Positions 6,588 to 12,108 of a stretch of DNA of 12,108 bases are shown here, in pieces. How positions within the stretch are numbered: position 1 is the first letter of the stretch; the number at the start of each line of letters is the position of its first letter. Under the pieces are notes generated by a model. The model saw only the letters and a program-made list of their open reading frames with translations, did not search any database and was not told the DNA's origin. Source of the DNA: an uncultured Frankiales bacterium (GTDB lineage Bacteria; Actinomycetota; Actinomycetes; Mycobacteriales; SCTD01); assembly GCA_946479905.1 (NCBI GenBank), contig CAMLIA010000135.1:1-12108 (forward strand), in the 5' to 3' direction. Position numbers and translations under genes: made by a program.

Positions 6588-8056
6588 CAGGCCGCCCTCA
6601 TCGGACCCGAGTAGCGGAAGCAGGAGCAGTCTCCGACGTAGACCAGGAAGCGGTAGCTGCCCACCCCGTCGTGCTGGGTCGCGGAGAAGCGACTGGTGAA
6701 GGTGCTGGCAACGGGCAGACGGTCGCGCAGCGCGTTCACCGAGGCGACGAAGCCTGCCAGTGAGGGGTTCACCTGGCCACGCAGCGCGTCCCGCAGAAGA
6801 GTCACGCTGTCGCAGACCAGGGCCATCGCGGCCCTGTTGAGGGAGCCGGTGTCGAAGCCCTTGCTCCGGTAGTAGTCGAAGCAGACCTTCATCGCAGCGG
6901 TGTCCGCCGGCTGATTGCTCGCGTCCACGTCCAAGCCTGGCCGGTACCCGTAGCCCCGGGAGTGGATGAGCTGAGCTTTGGGCGCCAGCGCCTGAACTGT
7001 GAGCCCGGGAGCATCCTGGGTGCTGATGCCGTACTCGTAGGTACGACGCTGTGACTGCGCGGAGGTCATGAACTGTGACGCAGCCGCGCCGCCCGGAGCG
7101 GCGAAGAGCACGTGTGTGACGCCAGACGCGAACATCTGCAGCTCGGCGTTGCTGGTCTCGGTCTGCGGATTGGCGATCACGACACGCTTGGTGATCCTGA
7201 GCCCCAGCTTCGCCAGCGCCGGCTCCATGCCCTCCTTCACCGCCAGCGACATGTTCGCCTGACTGTCGTTGATGAGCACGCCGATCTTCGCGTCCTTGGT
7301 GAAGTAGCCCTCTGCCGCGAGCGACTCCACGAGCACCCGTTCCTCGCGCGTACGGTTCATGTCCGCAGTGCTGTACATCGTCGAGAGGTACTGGGCCCAC
7401 TTGTGCTGGTCGCCCGCCGCGGCCAGCCACGGAACGCCGGCCTTCGCCAGGCAGGGCGTGAGAACGTCGCCGCCTCCGGTGGCCCCGGCGCGAACACCGG
7501 TGGCGGCGAACACCCGGGTGTCTTGCGTCCAGGACGCGCACGCGGCTTGGTCCGAGGTGTTGATGTCGCCGGTCGCGTGATAGTCGTAGAAGACCGGTAC
7601 GACGCTCCTTCCGGCAATCCCGCCTTCGGCGTTCACCTTCGCCAACCAGGTCCGAACGAGCTGCTGCTGGTCTGCGACCGCGACGCCGAGGCCCAACGTC
7701 CCCAGCGCCTTCTGCGCGTCACTGGAGATCGCGAAGCCCATCCGGATCTCCTTGGCCGTATACCCCGCTCCCGATGTACGGACGCTCGTCGGGCTCGGCA
7801 GGTTGGAGGTCGATGGACGTGCGAGTACGCCGCCGGGGTCGGTCACCGTCCCGGAGACCGCCGACTGGCCGCCAGCCGATCCCGGCGCGCCGACACCAGC
7901 CGTCGTCGACCCGGCTAAGCCGGGTGCGAGGGATCCCGGCGCCGCCAGCCCGTCTCCGCCGGCACCGCCCACGACCGTTCCCCTGATCTGAACCGTGCTC
8001 CCGCACCCCGTGACCAGCAGCGCGACGATCGCGACCGCCGCACCCAGCCGCCTCAC
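6587..8056 (-). CDS. Lipoprotein, type I substrate-binding family, paralogue of the 2722-4239 product
   Basis: A 489-aa secreted lipoprotein. The signal peptide ends LLVTGC with C18 lipidated. Residues 19 to about 97 are a Gly/Ala/Ser/Pro/Thr-rich linker, and the binding domain starts near EIRMGFAISSD (103-113), with VNAEGGIAGRSVVPVFYD (141-158) and IGVLINDSQANMS marking the type I periplasmic fold. Mature cysteines at 173, 202, 392, 415, 477 and 479 follow the same pattern as in its paralogue, and the end reads CSCFRYSGPMR. The GTG start at 8056 overlaps the tetR stop as GTGA, with AGGA about 10 bases upstream. It is the second gene of the tetR-lipoprotein-amidase-hydrolase operon. No transporter membrane or ATPase subunit is in the window. 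It may deliver a compound to a distant ABC transporter or act as a receptor; this is inference. Confidence 0.88.
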   Translation of the reverse strand: MRRLGAAVAIVALLVTGCGSTVQIRGTVVGGAGGDGLAAPGSLAPGLAGSTTAGVGAPGSAGGQSAVSGTVTDPGGVLARPSTSNLPSPTSVRTSGAGYTAKEIRMGFAISSDAQKALGTLGLGVAVADQQQLVRTWLAKVNAEGGIAGRSVVPVFYDYHATGDINTSDQAACASWTQDTRVFAATGVRAGATGGGDVLTPCLAKAGVPWLAAAGDQHKWAQYLSTMYSTADMNRTREERVLVESLAAEGYFTKDAKIGVLINDSQANMSLAVKEGMEPALAKLGLRITKRVVIANPQTETSNAELQMFASGVTHVLFAAPGGAAASQFMTSAQSQRRTYEYGISTQDAPGLTVQALAPKAQLIHSRGYGYRPGLDVDASNQPADTAAMKVCFDYYRSKGFDTGSLNRAAMALVCDSVTLLRDALRGQVNPSLAGFVASVNALRDRLPVASTFTSRFSATQHDGVGSYRFLVYVGDCSCFRYSGPMRAA

Positions 8057-8607
8057 CGGCTGTCCTGGAGGAGCAGAGCAACCGCGTCGGTGAGAAGCTC
8101 GGGCGGCAGCTCGTCACCCAGCACCTGGCGAAGGCTGATCGAACCGGCCACCAGCACTTGGAGCAGCAGAGCCGTCTGGTCAGCGGACAGCCGCAAGCCG
8201 ACGCCCTCCACAGTGAGCCGCCCGATGAGACGCTCGACGTTCGCCTGTATGGAGGCGGCCATGGCCACCCGCAGCTCCTCGTCGCGGCTCGCCCCAGCCA
8301 ACAGCTCCGTGAACAGCCGGGCATCGATGGGGTTGTCGTCCAACACCTTCGTCAGCCGCTGCCCCAAGCTCTCCGCCACCACCACCAGCGGGACACCCGA
8401 GAGATCAGTGTGGCGTTCGGCGATGAGCGCACGCAACAGGTCGTTCTTGGTCTTGAAGCTCGCGTACAGCGCACCCGTCGTGACGCCCGCCCCACTGGCG
8501 ATCGCATCGACCGTGGCCCCCTCCACACCCCGTGCTGCCACCACGACGGCGGCGGCATCGAGCAGGCGGGATCGGGTTTGAGCCTTCTTCGCAGCCCTCG
8601 TTTGCAT
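8053..8607 (-). CDS. TetR/AcrR family transcriptional regulator
   Basis: A 184-aa one-component regulator, first gene of the operon. The N-terminal helix-turn-helix covers about residues 12-62, with ATVDAIASGAGVTTGALYAS then FKTKNDLLRALI, the canonical TetR signature. The C-terminal two thirds is the variable ligand-binding and dimerisation domain. ATG at 8607 is preferred: a CATAGT -10-like hexamer (8615-8620 on the minus strand) lies 7 bases upstream and no Shine-Dalgarno is visible, so a leaderless mRNA is likely. The alternative GTG at 8616 adds three residues. A palindrome covers the start region and is the probable autoregulatory operator. The effector is probably the compound bound or hydrolysed by the downstream proteins, the usual logic for operons headed by their own TetR gene. 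Confidence 0.93.
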   Translation of the reverse strand: MQTRAAKKAQTRSRLLDAAAVVVAARGVEGATVDAIASGAGVTTGALYASFKTKNDLLRALIAERHTDLSGVPLVVVAESLGQRLTKVLDDNPIDARLFTELLAGASRDEELRVAMAASIQANVERLIGRLTVEGVGLRLSADQTALLLQVLVAGSISLRQVLGDELPPELLTDAVALLLQDSR

Positions 8608-8621
8608 AGCGCTCACTATGC
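8604..8621. promoter_or_regulatory. Putative TetR operator overlapping the tetR start and -10 region
   Basis: A perfect dyad GCATAG-N6-CTATGC. With one mismatch the dyad extends to TTT/AAA on the outside. It covers both candidate tetR start codons and a CATAGT hexamer on the minus strand that could be the -10 box. Binding there would block transcription of the whole four-gene operon. Dyads of 16-20 bp at their own promoter are typical for TetR regulators. No second copy was seen upstream of the other lipoprotein gene. Confidence 0.6.
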
Positions 8622-8671
8622 GAAATCGAACCTCGCAGCCGCTTCATCTGTGGCGCACAAGCAACAACGAA

Positions 8672-8695
8672 GCGTTCGTCCTGTTGGACGAACGC
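8672..8695 (-). terminator. Perfect 10-bp hairpin between lysR and tetR
   Basis: GCGTTCGTCC (8672-8681) and GGACGAACGC (8686-8695) pair perfectly around a 4-base loop. Read on the minus strand it is followed by TTCGTTGTTGCTTG, which is T-rich for this genome. It lies about 217 bases after the lysR stop and 65 bases before the tetR start, so it could end lysR transcription and insulate the operon. It could instead be an operator upstream of the tetR promoter. Confidence 0.5.
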
Positions 8696-8911
8696 GGGCG
8701 ACCTCCGAACCGGCCGTGGTCGGGCGAAGCGTGGGGCTGACGAGTGGGTCGGGCGGAGCCCGAGGGATGATGAGGCTCCGAGCCTGAGCGTTGCCCCAGA
8801 CCCGGGCGCGACCGGTGCCGGCATGGACGGGGAAGCCACCGTCGACAGGCTTCCCACCTCGCGCCGAGGGCAGCGCTTGTCCACCGGGGAGCGGAGAACA
8901 GCAGTCCAGTC
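8696..8911. other. Gene-free stretch downstream of lysR
   Basis: Reading frames on both strands here are poor in typical codon bias and match no family I recognise. The stretch contains a small palindrome AGGCT-CCG-AGCCT (8773-8785) and a GGAGCC/GGCTCC pair around it, which could be part of a 3' untranslated region of lysR. Nothing else is supported. Confidence 0.4.
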
Positions 8912-9817
8912 TCACCGGGAACCCGCCCGGGCGATGCCGAGAAGCTCACGTGCGGGACCGTTCGGCCGGCGACCGGCGATCCAGACCGTCCGGAGGGAGC
9001 GGTTCAGCGTGAGGCCCACGACGGGGACCTCGACGAGCCGACCCGCCTGCAGGTCCTCACGCACCGCGAGCTCGCTCAGCACCGCCGGTCCGGCACCGGC
9101 GGAGACAGCGGCCCGCACCGCGCTGGCCGTCGACAGCTCGAGCAGGGGGGGCGCCATCGGCAGCCACGGCGCGAGCGCCGCTTCCAGCGCCTGGCGACTG
9201 CCGCTGTTGGCCTCTCTGCTGATCAACCGCGTCGCGGCGAGCTCAGCGCCCGTCACAGGTCTGCGTCGACGGGCCAGGGCGTGCCCGGGCGGGACGACGA
9301 GCACGAGCCGGTCGCGCTGGACGGTCTGCGACGCGAGGCCGCGCGGCACCGTCGGTCCTTCGACGAACCCCAGCTCGGCGACCTCGGAGAGCACGGCGAC
9401 GGCGACCTCGGCTGAGTTCATCGCGCTCAGGGTCACGGTGGTGTCCGGGAGTCGGCGGGCCAGCGCGCCCAGCCAGGCGGGCAGCAGGTGCTCCGCGCAG
9501 GTGAGGCTGGCCGCCACCCGAAGCCTGCTGTCCCGGTCCGAGCGCAACGAGTCGATCCCGCCCTGCAGGAGCACCGCCGCGGACAGGACCGGCTGCGCCC
9601 ACTCCGCGACGAGCTTTCCGGCCGTCGTCAGTGACGAGCCACGGGGGCCGCGCTCGACCAGCGGGAACCCCACGAGAGCCTCCATGCTGCGCAGCCTCCC
9701 GGTGACGGCCGGCTGGCTGATGCCGCGCAACCGCCCTGCCGCACCCAGGCTCCCGGTGCTCGCGATGTCGAGGAGCAGGTGCAAGGCGTCGAGGTCGGGC
9801 ACACGGGAGATCTGCAT
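8912..9817 (-). CDS. LysR family transcriptional regulator
   Basis: A 301-aa LysR-type regulator. The winged helix-turn-helix is at about residues 8-67 (LHLLLDIASTGSLGAAGRLRGISQPAVTGRLRSMEALVG, with the wing LVERGPRGSSLTTAG). A linker helix follows, and the two-lobed effector-binding domain runs from about 95 to the end, with LRVAASLTCAEHLLPAWL at its start. Length is the family norm. The ATG at 9817 is supported by a TACAGT box 6 bases upstream and absence of a Shine-Dalgarno. The gene is divergent from the CLC-type gene, the usual arrangement for a LysR regulator and its target, and a LysR-box-like dyad lies between them. An anion or small metabolite is the likely co-inducer by context only. 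Confidence 0.93.
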   Translation of the reverse strand: MQISRVPDLDALHLLLDIASTGSLGAAGRLRGISQPAVTGRLRSMEALVGFPLVERGPRGSSLTTAGKLVAEWAQPVLSAAVLLQGGIDSLRSDRDSRLRVAASLTCAEHLLPAWLGALARRLPDTTVTLSAMNSAEVAVAVLSEVAELGFVEGPTVPRGLASQTVQRDRLVLVVPPGHALARRRRPVTGAELAATRLISREANSGSRQALEAALAPWLPMAPPLLELSTASAVRAAVSAGAGPAVLSELAVREDLQAGRLVEVPVVGLTLNRSLRTVWIAGRRPNGPARELLGIARAGSR

Positions 9818-9829
9818 GGCCGCACTGTA
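9818..9829 (-). promoter_or_regulatory. Leaderless-type -10 promoter element of lysR
   Basis: On the minus strand TACAGT (9829 to 9824) matches TANNNT and is followed by 6 bases (GCGGCC) and the ATG. The predicted transcription start coincides with the start codon. No ribosome-binding sequence is present. Confidence 0.55.
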
Positions 9830-9836
9830 GGCCAGT

Positions 9837-9853
9837 CATAACCCAAGGCTATG
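9837..9853. promoter_or_regulatory. LysR-box-like dyad in the lysR / CLC intergenic region
   Basis: CATAACC-CAA-GGCTATG is an inverted repeat with one mismatch per arm of 7, and it contains the T-N11-A core (T9839 to A9851) that defines LysR boxes. Its centre lies about 28 bases upstream of the predicted lysR start, over the -35 region, which suits autorepression. The same site is 56-72 bases upstream of the CLC start codon, which suits activation of the divergent gene. Confidence 0.55.
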
Positions 9854-9908
9854 TCACATCGGCAGCTCCCCCCTACCGGTCTGCCGTCGCCGACCCGACA
9901 GTCAGAGC

Positions 9909-11306
9909 ATGCTCTTCACAGGCCCGGTGGGACCGAGACGCGGGGTGTACGAGCGACAGCGGGTCCCCGCGCCGCTGCTGCCGAACCGGGTGCCGTCCGG
10001 GCGACGCGCAGTCGAGCAGCCCAACGCGGCCGGGGACGGGGACACCCGCTTGACCCCGCGGGTCTGGCTCACCCTCGTCGCCACCGGGCTGTCGGCCGGG
10101 CTCTTCGGCGTCGCCATGGTCTCGATCCTGCACGTCGTGCAGGACCTGGCGTACCACGCCTCCGGTGACGGCTTCGGGCACGCCGCGTCCCTCTCGACGG
10201 GCACCGAGCGGGTCGTCGCACTCCTCGTGGGAGGAGTGGTGACCGCCGTCGGGCTCGCGGTCGTGGGACGGTGGACACGCGCCGGCAGGGACCTCGACGA
10301 CGCGGTCTGGCGCGGGTCGGGTGACCTGCCCTTCCTGCGCACCCTGGGCCGCGGTGCGCTGTCGGAGGTGTCCGTCGGCGTGGGGGCGTCGCTCGGCCAG
10401 GAGGCAGCGCCGAAGGCGCTGGGTGCCGCGGCAGGTTCGCTGCTGGCCCGCAGGGTCGGCCTGGACGCGCGCCAGGCACGGCTCGTGGTGGCCTGCGGCG
10501 CCGGTGCCGGGATGGGGGCCGTCTACAACGTCCCGCTGGGCGGGGCGGTGCTGGCAGCCGAGCTCCTGCTCGGCTCCCTCGCCCTGACGGTCATGCTGCC
10601 TGCGCTCGTCTCGGCCGGGGTCGCCACCGTCGTCGCGTGGGGCTTCAACGGAGCGGGCCCGACCTACGTGGGGCTCCCCACGATGGCTCCGTCGTGGAGC
10701 CTGGTCGTCTGGTCGCTGGTCGCCGGACCCGCGCTCGGGGCCTTCGGGGTGCTCGTCGTCCGGGGTGTGGGTTGGGTCTCGCACTTCCAGGTGCGCGGAC
10801 GGAGCAGGCTGGTCGCCGTCCCCGTCGCGTTCGTCGTCGTCGGGCTGGCCGCGCTCCGGTTCCCCAGCCTGCTGGGCAACGGGAAGTCCATGGCTGACGC
10901 CGCGCTCAACGGCGAGCGGCTCGCGCTGACGGCCGGGATCGTGCTGGTCCTGCTCAAGCCGCTGCTGACGATGCTCTGCCTGTGGTCAGGGGCCTCGGGC
11001 GGGCTGTTCACGCCCGTCCTCAGCACCGGAGCCACCATGGGGCTGCTCGGCGCAGAGGCGTGGGACGCGCTGCACCTCGGCGCGGTGCCCCTCGCCCCCG
11101 CTGCGGTCGTCGGCGCGGCCGCGCTGACAGGGGCCACGATGCAGGCTCCCCTCGCGGCCGTCGTGCTCATCATCGAGCTCACCGGCAACACGCAGGGGCT
11201 GCTCCTGCCGGTCGTGCTCGCCACGGCGACGGCCACCCTGGTCGCCCGTTACCTGGACGGGTACTCGGTCTTCTCGGCGAGGCTCCCGGCTCTCGAGGCG
11301 GTCTGA
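9909..11306 (+). CDS. CLC-family (chloride channel-like) ion channel or transporter, atypical
   Basis: A 465-aa polytopic membrane protein of the CLC superfamily. A hydrophilic N-terminus of about 48 residues is followed by some ten hydrophobic segments. Motifs in order: GASLGQEAAPKALG (159-172), equivalent to the G-K/R-E-G-P motif with the gating glutamate E165; ACGAGAGMGAVYNVPLGGAVLAAE (195-218), the family's helix-G/H sequence; SGASGGLFTPVLSTGATMG (360-378), the GxFxP motif; TGATMQAPLAAVVLIIELTG (407-426); and a C-terminal GYSVF (Y452), a candidate central tyrosine. The GSGIP selectivity motif seems replaced (AGRDLDDAVW at 125-134), so anion selectivity may differ. No CBS domains follow. 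The ATG at 9909 lacks a Shine-Dalgarno; GTG codons at 9927 and 9945 are alternative starts, and the conserved part begins near residue 49. Divergent LysR probably controls it. Confidence 0.9.
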   Translation: MLFTGPVGPRRGVYERQRVPAPLLPNRVPSGRRAVEQPNAAGDGDTRLTPRVWLTLVATGLSAGLFGVAMVSILHVVQDLAYHASGDGFGHAASLSTGTERVVALLVGGVVTAVGLAVVGRWTRAGRDLDDAVWRGSGDLPFLRTLGRGALSEVSVGVGASLGQEAAPKALGAAAGSLLARRVGLDARQARLVVACGAGAGMGAVYNVPLGGAVLAAELLLGSLALTVMLPALVSAGVATVVAWGFNGAGPTYVGLPTMAPSWSLVVWSLVAGPALGAFGVLVVRGVGWVSHFQVRGRSRLVAVPVAFVVVGLAALRFPSLLGNGKSMADAALNGERLALTAGIVLVLLKPLLTMLCLWSGASGGLFTPVLSTGATMGLLGAEAWDALHLGAVPLAPAAVVGAAALTGATMQAPLAAVVLIIELTGNTQGLLLPVVLATATATLVARYLDGYSVFSARLPALEAV

Positions 11307-11358
11307 CACCTGGACTCAGAAGGAGACGGCATCAAACCTGGGGCGCTTCAGACCGAGG

Positions 11359-11374
11359 CCGAGGCCGACCTCGG
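11359..11374 (+). terminator. Weak hairpin after the CLC-type gene
   Basis: CCGAGG (11359-11364) and CCTCGG (11369-11374) form a short stem with a 4-base loop, 53 bases after the stop codon. The upstream repeat of CCGAGG allows alternative pairing. There is no T-run. It is a plausible but weak terminator. Confidence 0.35.
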
Positions 11375-11436
11375 TTCGGGATGAACTGCGTGGATAGCCT
11401 CAACGTTGCTGCGCTCCGTGAGTCCCCACACCCGGC

Positions 11437-11448
11437 TAGCGTGGTCTC
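11437..11448 (+). promoter_or_regulatory. Leaderless-type -10 promoter element of the zinc-knuckle protein gene
   Basis: TAGCGT (11437-11442) matches TANNNT and is followed by 6 bases (GGTCTC) and the GTG start. No Shine-Dalgarno is visible, so the transcript is predicted to begin at the start codon. Confidence 0.5.
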
Positions 11449-11835
11449 GTGACGATCCGGGACGACCACCCTTGGCTCCTATGGCTTGAGGCCGCCCAGG
11501 AGCAACTCAGACACCAGCCGACCATGCACAGGAGCCGGTACGCGGAGATCGTGGCCGCTGCTGGCTTGGAGGTACACGGGACGCCGCGAACAGAGATGGC
11601 CGTCGGTTACGCCATGGCGGCTCTCAAGGATGCAGGCGTCATGGAGGCCACGGGCGAGCGCGGTTACTGGAAGCCGACGGGCCGCACGAAGACCGGCCGT
11701 GAGATCGCGCAGGACTACGACGCGGCCAAGGAGCGCAGGCGGCTCGGGAAGCAGGACCCGAACACGCCCAAGCGCGGGGACAAGCCTCAGCCGCTATGCG
11801 CCGTCTGCGGCACGAACCATCCTGGGGAGTGCTGA
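11449..11835 (+). CDS. Small protein with possible winged-helix N-terminus and C-terminal CCHC-type zinc knuckle, function unknown
   Basis: A 128-aa protein from a GTG start supported by a -10 box 6 bases upstream. Residues about 15-76 could form a winged helix-turn-helix (RYAEIVAAAGLEVHGTPRTEMAVGYAMAALKDAGVMEATG, with an aromatic RGYWKP wing). A charged, basic linker (78-113) follows, then CAVCGTNHPGEC (117-128) at the very end. The spacing C-x2-C-x3-H-x3-C resembles a shortened CCHC zinc knuckle, suggesting nucleic-acid binding or a structural zinc. Third-position GC is lower than in neighbouring genes, and the gene stands alone between a CLC gene and a tRNA, so it may be accessory DNA. I do not recognise the family and assign no function; the domain readings are inference. 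Confidence 0.72.
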   Translation: MTIRDDHPWLLWLEAAQEQLRHQPTMHRSRYAEIVAAAGLEVHGTPRTEMAVGYAMAALKDAGVMEATGERGYWKPTGRTKTGREIAQDYDAAKERRRLGKQDPNTPKRGDKPQPLCAVCGTNHPGEC

Positions 11836-12066
11836 GGCGGGCCGGGAGACGTTCTATCTCGACTCCGAGCTGACGCATGACGAGATGACCGCATTGCCCG
11901 ACACGGACGCCAATCAGTCTGTTCTTCAGCCCCCGGACCTAGCGAGTGCCCACGGTCGGCACCCAGCCGATCTCGCGACGAACAGCCGGGTTCACCTGGG
12001 GATTCCTGCTGTTCGAGCGCTGTGCGGGACTAGCGACAACAGTCCCTTGCTGTATCTGAGCGTGAG
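11836..12066. other. Non-coding or degenerate stretch next to the tRNA
   Basis: No gene is supported. One plus-strand frame and one minus-strand frame stay open across most of it, but neither has the codon bias of nearby genes or a supported start. A dyad GGGACT-N9-AGTCCC (12026-12046) lies just beyond the tRNA 3' end and could act in 3' processing or termination of the tRNA transcript. No repeat of the tRNA 3' end, as would mark an integrated element, is visible in the window. Confidence 0.4.
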
Positions 12067-12108
12067 TGGGGCGGGTGGGGCTCGAACCCACGACCGAGGG
12101 ATTATGAG
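12067..12108 (-). tRNA. tRNA with CAU anticodon (probably elongator tRNA-Met), 3' part only
   Basis: On the minus strand the window holds the tRNA from position 32 to the discriminator. The anticodon loop is CTCATAA (anticodon CAU) and the 3' anticodon stem is TCCCT. The variable loop is CGGTC. The T arm is GTGGG-TTCGAGC-CCCAC with a perfect 5-bp stem, the 3' acceptor strand is CCGCCCC, and the discriminator is A. CCA is not encoded. The 5' half lies beyond the window. CAU fits elongator Met or the lysidine-modified Ile2 tRNA. The initiator is unlikely because its 3' anticodon stem would begin CCC directly after the loop. Confidence 0.88.

Noticed and set aside
6588..7541. Upstream extension of the amidase frame to 7541
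   Set aside because: The added residues are low-complexity Arg/Gly-rich and lie inside the lipoprotein gene, which has a signal peptide and a paralogue. The amidase family N-terminus begins at the ATG at 6587.
8616..8915. 99-codon minus-strand frame between lysR and tetR
   Set aside because: No motif and no ribosome site; it contains the perfect hairpin and lies in a region expected to hold the lysR 3' end and the operon promoter.
8823..9830. 335-codon plus-strand open frame opposite lysR
   Set aside because: Ser/Arg/Thr-rich composition without motifs. The minus-strand LysR helix-turn-helix and effector domain are unambiguous.
9873..10784. 303-codon minus-strand open frame opposite the CLC-type gene
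   Set aside because: Composition is His/Arg/Gly-rich and hydrophilic, mirroring a hydrophobic membrane protein; no family features.
11939..12066. Minus-strand frame open from the tRNA 3' end to a TAG at 11939-11941, ending in GWVPTVGTR
   Set aside because: No ribosome site or good start codon, and it begins in the tRNA. It could be a gene remnant, but the evidence is too thin to annotate.
11842..12108. Plus-strand frame open from about 11842 to the window end
   Set aside because: It runs through the antisense of the tRNA, giving the well-known artefact GAGGARTHDRGIM, and its codon bias is poor.
1..12108. CRISPR arrays, insertion sequences or attachment-site duplications
   Set aside because: No regularly spaced repeats, no transposase-like frame, and no second copy of the tRNA 3' end sequence were found by eye.

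Overview
This is a high-GC window with strong G/C bias at third codon positions, TANNNT-type promoters sitting about 6 bases from start codons, and lipoprotein and regulator families typical of actinomycetes. I therefore read it as chromosomal DNA of an actinobacterium; genus is not resolvable from sequence alone. There is no CRISPR array, no complete insertion sequence and no replication origin.

Layout from left to right. A DUF1622 membrane protein (19-360, +) converges on a D-2-hydroxyacid dehydrogenase (392-1300, -). A four-helix membrane protein built from two copies of one module follows (1524-2555, +) and ends in a strong hairpin. The centre is the most interesting part. A lipoprotein of the branched-chain amino acid binding-protein type (2722-4239, +) faces a tightly packed minus-strand operon of four genes: TetR regulator (8053-8607), a second lipoprotein paralogous to the first (6587-8056), an amidase-signature hydrolase (5169-6587) and an alpha/beta hydrolase (4300-5172). 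All three junctions in the operon overlap (GTGA, TGATG, GTGA), so translation is probably coupled. A palindrome over the tetR start is the likely operator.

To the right, a LysR-type regulator (8912-9817, -) is divergent from an atypical CLC-type ion channel or transporter (9909-11306, +), with a LysR-box-like dyad between them. The window ends with a small protein carrying a putative C-terminal zinc knuckle (11449-11835, +) in a stretch with weaker coding bias, then the 3' part of a CAU-anticodon tRNA on the minus strand (12067-12108).

Inferred joint function: the central block looks like a sense-and-degrade module for a small amide or ester compound. Two secreted, membrane-anchored binding proteins would capture it and two cytoplasmic hydrolases would act on it under TetR control. 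No ABC permease or ATPase is present in the window, so the binding proteins are either orphan receptors or work with a transporter encoded elsewhere. Both binding proteins share an unusual six-cysteine pattern and a C-terminal CSCFRY motif. Three genes (first lipoprotein, LysR, zinc-knuckle protein) have a TANNNT box exactly 6 bases before the start codon and no Shine-Dalgarno, which indicates leaderless mRNAs.
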